Source: Nephthysia sp036513515
GTDB taxonomy: Bacteria > Chloroflexota > Dormibacteria > Dormibacterales > Dormibacteraceae
Direction of reading: 5' to 3'
Assembly: GCA_036513515.1 (NCBI GenBank)
Contig: DATBYW010000313.1
Span: 1 to 5,424, forward strand
DNA: 5,424 nt
How positions within the stretch are numbered: position 1 is the stretch's first letter; each line of letters starts with the position of its first letter. Shown here one piece after another: positions 1 through 4,814 of this stretch. The notes under the pieces are model-generated. The model had not been told where the DNA came from and made no database searches. It saw only the letters and a program-made list of their open reading frames with translations. The position numbers and the translations under genes are program-made.

Positions 1-1
1 G

Positions 2-238
2 GAGCGGGTGCAGAGCCGGCTGCATGCGTCCGGCGTGGGGACGGGGATCCACTACCCGATTCCGGTGCATCTGCAGCCGGCCTGGGCGGATCTCGGCCAC
101 GGCAGGGGCGATTTCCCCGTGGCAGAGCTGGCAGCCGATCAGGTCCTCTCCCTGCCGATGTATCCAGAGCTGACCGAACACGCGGTCACCCAGGTAGCCA
201 CCCACCTAACCCAAGCAGCCACCCTCCAAATCGCCTAG
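2..238 (+). CDS. DegT/DnrJ/EryC1/StrS family aminotransferase, C-terminal fragment
   Basis: The visible 78 residues are the C-terminal end of a PLP-dependent sugar aminotransferase, and the 5' part lies outside the window. The family transfers an amino group to a keto-sugar nucleotide, in the cytoplasm, for cell-surface glycans or glycosylated metabolites. The diagnostic stretch is seen directly: GIHYPIPVHLQPAW, then FPVAELAADQVLSLPMYPEL. This matches the conserved end of the family, where the small domain closes over the active site. The PLP-binding lysine would lie upstream, so activity and sugar substrate cannot be judged. The last codons (CTA ACC CAA GCA ... CAA) are less GC-biased than the rest. 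The TAG stop at 236-238 coincides with the outer edge of the inverted-repeat element that follows, so the original C-terminus may have been slightly different. Family assignment is secure and specificity is unknown. Confidence 0.9.
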   Translation, partial: ERVQSRLHASGVGTGIHYPIPVHLQPAWADLGHGRGDFPVAELAADQVLSLPMYPELTEHAVTQVATHLTQAATLQIA

Positions 239-257
239 CAGGTTGATGAAAAAGGGT
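236..257 (+). repeat. left terminal inverted repeat
   Basis: This 22-bp arm pairs with 415-436, with 21 of 22 positions complementary. It includes the GATGAAAAAGGGT core. It also contains the TAG stop codon of the upstream aminotransferase as its first three bases. Confidence 0.8.
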
Positions 258-299
258 CGTCGAGCGAGTTGGCCATCCAGGTGGTCCAGGTTCGGGCGC

Positions 300-358
300 A
301 TTTCCGAGCACCGGAGTGAGCGCATCTGAATGATGCGGGAACGAGGAGCGCAGGAAAT
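300..358. repeat. imperfect hairpin inside the inverted-repeat element
   Basis: ATTTCC at 300-305 is complementary to GGAAAT at 353-358. A central CGCATC (321-326) pairs with GATGCG (332-337) around a TGAAT loop. The intervening arms match only partly. Nested hairpins of this kind are common in non-autonomous elements. No function is claimed. Confidence 0.45.
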
Positions 359-414
359 AAGCCCGAAGATGGGCCGCCTGGGGGCCAAGGCGCCGACGGG
401 GCCGAAGGCTCGTA

Positions 415-436
415 ACCCTTTTTCATCGACCTGCTA
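415..436 (-). repeat. right terminal inverted repeat
   Basis: This is the reverse complement of 236-257 apart from one position. It reads ACCCTTTTTCATCGACCTGC followed by TA on the plus strand. In RNA the two arms could pair over about 28 bp counting the inner CGAGC. The plus-strand CCCTTTTTC run could therefore act as a terminator-like 3' arm for transcription leaving the aminotransferase gene. Confidence 0.8.
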
Positions 437-442
437 AGCCCG

Positions 443-469
443 GATCCGCCGATTCGCGGCGAGGGGATC
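443..469 (+). terminator. possible interrupted hairpin, terminator-like
   Basis: GATCCGCCG (443-451) and CGGC...GGATC (457-460 and 465-469) can pair around an ATTCG loop, with a four-base bulge in the right arm. There is no T-run after it. It could be the original terminator of the aminotransferase gene, now separated from it by the 201-bp element. It could also be chance pairing in GC-rich DNA. Confidence 0.2.
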
Positions 470-704
470 GAAGCCCATACGCGGGGTGCGCATGCCGGGT
501 CGTGTCTCCGCGCCGCCGGCTTCAGTCGGGGACGCGGGCGGCCCCCCCCACCGCGGACCGGCTCTCGCCAGATCTGGGTGTCCTCGCCGGCCCTTTCACG
601 CCACGCCAGGTCGACTCGCGGGCGCGCCACCGGTCTCAAATTCCAGCGTGGCTGCCTCTTGTCTGCAATAGTATGTGCGCGCTAGACCGACGTACGCCGG
701 CGTG

Positions 705-710
705 AAGGAG
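705..710 (+). promoter_or_regulatory. ribosome binding site deciding the SRPBCC start
   Basis: AAGGAG lies nine bases before the ATG at 720. It selects that codon over the in-frame ATG at 675, which has no such site. Confidence 0.75.
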
Positions 711-719
711 AATCGAACG

Positions 720-1178
720 ATGAGAGGCAGGCCTGGTCCGACTTGGAGCATCTTTATCAACGCGCCACCTGAAACGGTTTATGGATATCTGGCTGACGTT
801 GGCCGGCACGGCGAGTGGGGCTCTGAGGCGGATGCGATGGTCATCTCGGCCGAGACGCCGGGAGAACCCTCGGTCGGAAAGACCTACAAGGCCGAGGGCA
901 CACTGATCGGCAAGCGAAACCCCAGCACTGTGAAGATCACGGCGCTCGATCCCCCGAAGACCATCGAGATCGAGGCCGAGGATTCGTCCAGCATAAGCGG
1001 TCACGTATTCACCCTGACGCCGCAGGATGGCGGGACCCTCCTCACGCGGCAGATCTTTGGCGTCAAGCAGCCGCTGCTCGGACCCATCTTCTTCAGGATC
1101 TTCAAGAGCAAGATCGACGTGAACTTCAACGGCGCCCTCAACAATCTGAAGAAAAGACTGGAGTCTGGCGCCGCGTAA
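720..1178 (+). CDS. SRPBCC (polyketide cyclase/START-like fold) family protein
   Basis: This 152-residue cytoplasmic protein has no signal peptide or membrane segment and is the usual size of a single-domain SRPBCC protein. These helix-grip folds bind small hydrophobic ligands in a deep pocket. Some cyclise polyketides, but most bacterial members have unknown ligands. Seen in the sequence: the N-terminal strand and helix signature INAPPETVYGYLADVGRHGEW (residues 13-33, written here in part), then the GKTYKAEG strand (53-60), a DPPKTIEIEAE strand (77-87), TLLTRQIFG (106-114) and a long C-terminal amphipathic segment (about 121-148). The start is set by AAGGAG at 705-710. The gene is monocistronic in this window and convergent with the LacI-type gene, with only 7 bp between stops, so it probably is not part of the transport operon. 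Fold assignment is fairly firm and function is unknown. Confidence 0.85.
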   Translation: MRGRPGPTWSIFINAPPETVYGYLADVGRHGEWGSEADAMVISAETPGEPSVGKTYKAEGTLIGKRNPSTVKITALDPPKTIEIEAEDSSSISGHVFTLTPQDGGTLLTRQIFGVKQPLLGPIFFRIFKSKIDVNFNGALNNLKKRLESGAA

Positions 1179-1194
1179 CGTCGGGTTACGGCGC
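1168..1194. terminator. shared hairpin at the convergent gene ends, possible bidirectional terminator
   Basis: GCGCCGCGTAAC (1168-1179) and GTTACGGCGC (1185-1194) form a stem of ten pairs with a two-base bulge, around a GTCGG loop. The TAA stop of the SRPBCC gene (1176-1178) lies in the left arm. The stop of the LacI-type gene (TTA at 1186-1188 on this strand) lies in the right arm. There is no T-tract on either side, which is common for terminators in high-GC bacteria. Function is inferred from position and pairing only. Confidence 0.5.
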
Positions 1195-2220
1195 TGCGAT
1201 CTCTCCAGAGCCCCGGACCACCATCCGGGTCGGCACGACGACGTGCTTTGACGGACCACGATCGCCGGCCAGCCGCGCGAAAAGCAGGTCCGCCCCGATC
1301 CGCCCCAATGCCCTGGGATCCTGAGCGACCGCCGAGATGGCGGGATCCAGCAGGTCCCCGAGCGTAACGTCGTCGAAGCCAATCAGCGCGACACGATGTT
1401 GCAGACCACGCTGACGCAGGGCCTGGACGGCGCCCAGGGTGATGAGGTTTTGCGCTGTGAAGAGGGCCGTCGGCGGACGGGCGGAGGCGAGCAGATCCAG
1501 AGTCGCGCCCTCGGCAATCTCGACGGTGGGAAAGTCCTGCCGCACGAGTTCAGGATCGTAAGGGATCCCCAGCGCTGCCAGACCTTCGCAGTAGCCCGCG
1601 TGGCGTTCCTGTGCGGTCCAGATGGAGCGTGCGTCTCCCAGGAACGCGATGCGTCTGTGGCCGTGCGCCGCGAGGTGGCGCACCGCCTCCAGGGCTCCGA
1701 CTCGGTTGTCGACAGTGACGGTGTCGGTGTCCAGGAAATCAACCTTGCGATCGACGAGGATGACAGGCTTTCCCTGGCGCTGCTGATCCACCAGCAATTC
1801 ATCATGGTCGGGATCGGCGGGCATGACGATCAAACCGTCGACGCGGTGGGAAACAAAAGCTTCGATCACGTGCCTGGCCCGGATGGGATCCTCGTCACTG
1901 CTGCCCGCGAAGACCAGCATGCCGTAGCGTGCAGCTGTGTCCTCGACTCCACGGTGAAGGGCCGAAGAGAAGGGGTTGGCCACGTCCTCGAGCAGCAGGC
2001 CGATTGTTGACGTCTTGTGGTCAGCCCTTCGGAGGCTGACCGCCGCAACGTTCGGACGATAATTGAGCAACTCGATGGCGTTCTGGACGCGGGTCGCAAT
2101 GTCTGGCGATACTGTCGGTTGTCGATTGATCACGCGGGAGACAGTCTTGATGCTCACCCCGGCAAGCGCGGCGACCTCGTGCATGGTGGGTGTCCGTAGA
2201 GGAACTGTCGCATGGGACAA
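1186..2220 (-). CDS. LacI family transcriptional regulator, probable repressor of the adjacent transport operon
   Basis: This is a DNA-binding repressor whose sugar-binding core controls operator affinity. With the TTG start at 2220 it has 344 residues, a normal family length. Seen: a helix-turn-helix MHEVAALAGVSIKTVSRVIN (13-32), a hinge segment NYRPNVAAVSLRR (53-65), then a periplasmic-binding-protein-like core. Core motifs include STIGLLLEDVANPF (71-84), HRVDGLIVMP (125-134), TVDNRVGALEAVRHLAAHGH (169-188) and ALIGFDDV (278-285). In the hinge, the position often held by Arg before SL is Val (V61). The start is uncertain. An upstream in-frame TTG at 2280 has AGGGG too close to it, and ATG at 2184 would remove the Thr that usually caps the first helix. 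Divergence from the binding-protein gene suggests it controls that operon and perhaps itself. The inducer is unknown. Confidence 0.92.
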   Translation of the reverse strand: MSHATVPLRTPTMHEVAALAGVSIKTVSRVINRQPTVSPDIATRVQNAIELLNYRPNVAAVSLRRADHKTSTIGLLLEDVANPFSSALHRGVEDTAARYGMLVFAGSSDEDPIRARHVIEAFVSHRVDGLIVMPADPDHDELLVDQQRQGKPVILVDRKVDFLDTDTVTVDNRVGALEAVRHLAAHGHRRIAFLGDARSIWTAQERHAGYCEGLAALGIPYDPELVRQDFPTVEIAEGATLDLLASARPPTALFTAQNLITLGAVQALRQRGLQHRVALIGFDDVTLGDLLDPAISAVAQDPRALGRIGADLLFARLAGDRGPSKHVVVPTRMVVRGSGEIAAP

Positions 2221-2308
2221 CGTCCGCCCCCGACCAAGCGGATGATTGGCACGGCTCTCCGCGGTGCCTCGGACGTCCAACTTCCCCTGAGTGTACTAGA
2301 CAGCCTAT

Positions 2309-2339
2309 TTGCCCCGTGTTAACATTTCGGTCCTACGTT
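2309..2339 (+). promoter_or_regulatory. candidate promoter for the transporter operon
   Basis: TTGCCC at 2309-2314 resembles a -35 box and TACGTT at 2334-2339 resembles an actinobacterial -10 box. The 19-bp spacing is longer than ideal. The TGTTAACA palindrome falls inside the spacer, where bound repressor would block polymerase. Both boxes match consensus poorly, so this is tentative. Confidence 0.25.
2317..2324. promoter_or_regulatory. TGTTAACA palindrome, candidate LacI-family operator
   Basis: This is a perfect 8-bp palindrome in an AT-richer patch of an otherwise GC-rich region, located between a LacI-type gene and its likely target operon. LacI-family operators are palindromes of roughly 14-20 bp. 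The symmetry here does not extend well beyond the core, and no second copy was found in the window. The assignment to this repressor is inferred from position. Confidence 0.35.
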
Positions 2340-2415
2340 GTCTCGTTGGGCTCACTCGGGAGGGGAAGCCGATGGGCAAGCGGCTCTGGGGCTTGGACTT
2401 TGCGGCAACGGAGTT

Positions 2416-2441
2416 GGGCGCGTGCGCTCGCGTACGCGCTC
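2416..2441 (+). promoter_or_regulatory. GC-rich hairpin abutting the ribosome binding site
   Basis: GGGCGCGT (2416-2423) can pair with ACGCGCTC (2434-2441), giving eight pairs including one G-U, around a ten-base loop. The alternative palindrome CGCGTACGCG sits at 2429-2438. The stem ends one base before GGGGAG at 2442-2447, so it could influence translation or mRNA stability. It may equally be chance pairing. Confidence 0.3.
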
Positions 2442-2447
2442 GGGGAG
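2442..2447 (+). promoter_or_regulatory. ribosome binding site deciding the binding-protein start
   Basis: GGGGAG lies seven bases before ATG at 2455. This site and the signal peptide that follows favour 2455 over the upstream in-frame TTG at 2338 and GTG codons at 2422 and 2449. Confidence 0.7.
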
Positions 2448-2454
2448 TGTGAGG

Positions 2455-3846
2455 ATGGGAGAACAGGCAAGTCCCACGCTTAGCGTGGGGCCGGCACGGC
2501 ACATTCGAAGGCCACGCCTGACGGGTATGGCCGCACTCGTGATGACGGCCCTCCTCGGAGCCGCCTGTTCGTTGGGGGCGGGAGGTGGTGGTGGAGGTGC
2601 GAGCGGCAGCGTCACCCTCACGGTTGCGGCCGTCGACAACCCGCAGATGGTTGACCTCCAGAAGCTGGCGCCAGAGTTCACCAAGCAGCACTCCAACATC
2701 CAGGTCAAGTTCGTGGTCCTGCCGGAGAATCAGCTCCGCCAGCAGGTCACCCAGGACATCGCGACCAACAGCGGTCGGTACGACCTCGCGACCATCGGGA
2801 CGTACGAGGTACCGATCTGGGCGAAGAACAACTGGCTCGAGAACCTATCGCCCCGGATCAGCAAGGACTCGTCCTACGACGCGAGCGATTTCATACCTGG
2901 GATCAGCAAGGCGCTCACTTACAAGAACAACATGTACGCGGTTCCCTTCTACGGTGAGTCGTCCTTCCTTATGTATCGCAAAGACATGCTCCAGCAGGCG
3001 GGCCTGACCATGCCCCAAAATCCAACCTGGGACCAGGTCGCCGCGGCGGCCCAGAAGCTGAATAACCCGAGCAAGCAGATCTACGGTATCTGCCTGCGCG
3101 GCCTTCCCGGCTGGGGCGAGCAGCTGGCCCCGCTGGACACGGTGGTCAACACGTTCGGTGGCCGTTGGTTCGACGAGCAGTGGAACGCTCAGCTGACCTC
3201 GCCGAAGTTCACGGAAGCGGTGAACTTCTACGTCAACACGATCAAGACCGCTGGACCGCCTGGCTCCGCCAACAACGGGTTCACCGAGTGCCTGAACACG
3301 TACAACGGTGGGCACGCGGCCATGTGGTACGACGCGACCTCGGGCGCCAGCAGCCTGACGGGAGACGCGGCCAAGAACTCCGGCTACGCCTTCGCCCCGG
3401 TGAAAGAGACCAAGTACTCTGGCTGGCTGTGGGCCTGGGCGCTCGGCATGTCCGCCTCCGGCAAGAACAAGGACGCCGCATTTACCTTCATGTCCTGGGC
3501 GACTTCAAAGGACTACATCAAGCTGGTCGGCCAGAAACTCGGCTGGGACCACGTGCCGCCCGGCACTCGAAAGTCGACTTACGCGCTGCCCGAGTACCAG
3601 CAGGTCGCAGGCGGCTTCGCTCAGCTGACACTTGACTCCATCGCTAACACGGACGTGAACCACCCGACCGTCGATCCGGTGCCCTACACCGGCGTTCAGT
3701 ACGTCGACATCCCCGAGTTCACGGAGCTGGGGACGCAGGTCTCGCAGCAGATCGCATCCGCCATCGTGGGCACCACCACCGTCGACCAGGCTCTGCAGCG
3801 CTCGCAAGGCTTTGCTGCCGACGTGGGCAAGAAGTATCACAAGTAG
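2455..3846 (+). CDS. ABC transporter substrate-binding lipoprotein, family 1, probably for a sugar alcohol (SmoE/MtlE-like)
   Basis: This 463-residue protein captures the ligand outside the membrane and delivers it to the two permeases encoded next. Seen: a basic N-terminus (HIRRPR, 16-21), a hydrophobic stretch (about 24-37) and Cys38 in LLGAAC, followed by a glycine-rich linker (41-52). It is probably secreted and lipid-anchored at Cys38, although the lipobox is off consensus because Leu is at -4 and Gly at -3. The mature part has TIGTYEVPIW (113-122), VPFYGESS (163-170), YGICLRGLPGWGE (210-222), WLWAWALGM (324-332), VPPGTR (367-372) and DPVPYTGVQY (407-416). From memory these match sorbitol/mannitol-binding proteins of the SmoE/MtlE group better than maltose- or glycerol-phosphate-binding proteins. 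The polyol ligand is therefore an inference. Two mature cysteines, C213 and C279, may form a disulfide. Confidence 0.92.
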   Translation: MGEQASPTLSVGPARHIRRPRLTGMAALVMTALLGAACSLGAGGGGGGASGSVTLTVAAVDNPQMVDLQKLAPEFTKQHSNIQVKFVVLPENQLRQQVTQDIATNSGRYDLATIGTYEVPIWAKNNWLENLSPRISKDSSYDASDFIPGISKALTYKNNMYAVPFYGESSFLMYRKDMLQQAGLTMPQNPTWDQVAAAAQKLNNPSKQIYGICLRGLPGWGEQLAPLDTVVNTFGGRWFDEQWNAQLTSPKFTEAVNFYVNTIKTAGPPGSANNGFTECLNTYNGGHAAMWYDATSGASSLTGDAAKNSGYAFAPVKETKYSGWLWAWALGMSASGKNKDAAFTFMSWATSKDYIKLVGQKLGWDHVPPGTRKSTYALPEYQQVAGGFAQLTLDSIANTDVNHPTVDPVPYTGVQYVDIPEFTELGTQVSQQIASAIVGTTTVDQALQRSQGFAADVGKKYHK

Positions 3847-3860
3847 GAGGGGAAGACAGG

Positions 3861-3866
3861 AGGAGG
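3861..3866 (+). promoter_or_regulatory. ribosome binding site of the first permease
   Basis: AGGAGG, part of a longer purine run AGGAGGAGG (3858-3866), lies nine bases before ATG at 3876. It is a strong site in the 29-bp gap after the binding-protein stop. This suggests independent re-initiation on a shared mRNA. Confidence 0.75.
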
Positions 3867-3875
3867 TCAAGCAAG

Positions 3876-4814
3876 ATGGCTGAACCCACGGTAGCCGTTA
3901 GAGGTGCGCCGGCCCGCCCGAGAGCCGCAGAGGCAACGGCGCGGGACAGCTGGCTGAGGCGCATCCCGCTGCTTCCGGCACTCGTCTACGTCATCCTGGT
4001 CACGCAGATTCCTTTCCTGCTCACGATTTTCTACAGCTTCTTCTCGTGGAACCTGCTGCGGCCCGGCAGCTTTCAGTTCGCCGGCTTGGAGAACTACGCC
4101 ATAGTCCTTACGCACTCGAGCTTCAGGATTGCGCTCGGGAACACCGTGGTGCTAACACTAGGCGCGGTCCTGATCTCGGTCGTGCTCGGCCTGGCGGTGG
4201 CAACGATGCTCAACCGAGAGTTCTTTGGCAGAGGCGTCGTGCGAACTCTGCTCATCGCTCCCTTCCTGGTGATGCCCACGGCGGCGGCGCTGATCTGGAA
4301 GGACACGTTGCTGAATCCGGTCTTCGGCGTCGTCAACTACGCGCTTTCACCTATTGGTCTCGGCCACGTGGACTTCGTCAACCGCTTTCCGATGGCCACC
4401 ATCATCACCATCGAGGTCTGGCGCTGGACGCCCTTCATGATGCTGATCATCCTCGCCGGTCTGCAGTCGCAGAACACCGATGTGCTAGAGGCCGCGGGCG
4501 TCGACGGGGCGAGACCATTCGAGATCTTCCGGTACATGACGCTGCCGTTCATCAGGCCCTACATCGAGCTCGGGGCGCTTCTCGGTTCACTGTTCATCAT
4601 CCAGACGTTCGACTCGATCTTCATGATGACTCAGGGCGGCCCGGGCCAGGCCACCACCAACCTACCCTTCCTGCTCTATCTGGTCGCCTTCCAGGGGTTT
4701 GACATCGGCCAGGCGTCGGCGATCGGCGTGATGGCGGTGATCCTCACCATGATCGTCGCGACCCTGGCCTTGCGGACGCTGTTCACCATCTTCATCGTGG
4801 AGGCACGACGATGA
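3876..4814 (+). CDS. carbohydrate ABC transporter permease, MalF/SmoF type
   Basis: This 312-residue inner-membrane protein forms one half of the importer channel. Six hydrophobic segments are visible at about 31-56, 90-111, 121-141, 172-195, 228-250 and 279-305, the expected number for this permease class. The ATPase-contact EAA loop is intact at 205-224: EAAGVDGARPFEIFRYMTLP, with the conserved Glu, Ala-Ala, Asp-Gly-Ala and terminal Pro. The N-terminal part TQIPFLLTIFYSFFSWNL (43-60) resembles SmoF/MtlF-type polyol permeases, which agrees with the binding protein. The first 25 residues are a hydrophilic Ala/Arg/Pro-rich tail. The start is set by AGGAGG at 3861-3866. It follows the binding-protein gene by 29 bp and overlaps the next permease by 4 bp, which indicates one operon. 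The family call is secure and the substrate is inferred. Confidence 0.93.
   Translation: MAEPTVAVRGAPARPRAAEATARDSWLRRIPLLPALVYVILVTQIPFLLTIFYSFFSWNLLRPGSFQFAGLENYAIVLTHSSFRIALGNTVVLTLGAVLISVVLGLAVATMLNREFFGRGVVRTLLIAPFLVMPTAAALIWKDTLLNPVFGVVNYALSPIGLGHVDFVNRFPMATIITIEVWRWTPFMMLIILAGLQSQNTDVLEAAGVDGARPFEIFRYMTLPFIRPYIELGALLGSLFIIQTFDSIFMMTQGGPGQATTNLPFLLYLVAFQGFDIGQASAIGVMAVILTMIVATLALRTLFTIFIVEARR
4799..4803 (+). promoter_or_regulatory. ribosome binding site of the second permease, inside the first permease gene
   Basis: GGAGG lies seven bases before ATG at 4811, within the last codons of the preceding gene. Together with the ATGA overlap it points to translational coupling of the two permease subunits. 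Confidence 0.7.

Larger units (their letters stand above)
236..436. mobile_element. 201-bp inverted-repeat element, MITE-like or insertion-sequence remnant
   Basis: Both ends carry the same 22-bp sequence in inverted orientation, TAGCAGGTYGATGAAAAAGG plus GT, with one mismatch (T at 244 against G at 428). After a short gap CGAGC also matches on both sides. The interior is about 157 bp, GC-rich, and contains no plausible gene. The terminal repeats are A-rich and unlike the surrounding sequence. This architecture is typical of a non-autonomous miniature inverted-repeat element or an internally deleted insertion sequence. The repeats begin TA and end TA, so a duplicated TA target is possible. 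It cannot be separated from repeat symmetry, and no longer target duplication is obvious. The parent transposase family is not assigned. An extended transcription-terminating repeat is an alternative. Confidence 0.65.
437..719. other. non-coding intergenic stretch between the element and the SRPBCC gene
   Basis: These 283 bases are GC-rich and hold only short reading frames in several frames, none with a recognisable product or ribosome binding site. Two small structures stand out. One is an interrupted hairpin at 443-469. The other is a perfect 10-bp palindrome ACGCCGGCGT at 694-703, just before the ribosome binding site of the next gene. A TAGTAT sequence at 669-674 could be a -10 box for that gene, but no convincing -35 sits upstream. 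The promoter of the SRPBCC gene presumably lies here. Confidence 0.5.
2221..2454. promoter_or_regulatory. divergent control region between the lacI-type gene and the transporter operon
   Basis: This region separates the two divergent genes if the regulator starts at 2220, and from 2281 if it starts at 2280. It holds the TGTTAACA palindrome, weak promoter-like boxes for both directions and a hairpin before the transporter start. An open frame continues upstream of 2455 to about 2338, but it has no start with a good ribosome binding site and its translation looks unlike a signal peptide. I treat it as untranslated leader. Confidence 0.6.

Noticed and set aside
235..639. Long minus-strand open frame across the inverted-repeat element and intergenic DNA
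   Set aside because: Its product is Arg/Pro/Ser-rich and resembles no protein family I know, it has no ribosome binding site, and it runs through both terminal repeats. Long chance frames are expected at this GC content.
694..703. Perfect palindrome ACGCCGGCGT before the SRPBCC gene
   Set aside because: A 10-bp all-but-GC palindrome is easily found by chance at this composition, and there is no second copy or adjacent regulator to tie it to.
1396..2010. Plus-strand open frame of about 200 codons opposite the LacI-type gene
   Set aside because: The LacI-family motifs on the minus strand are unambiguous. The opposite frame has no recognisable motifs and is a shadow of biased codon use.
2338..2454. 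N-terminal extension of the binding protein to TTG 2338
   Set aside because: The extension would put 39 odd residues before a normal signal peptide, and the ATG at 2455 has a well-spaced GGGGAG.
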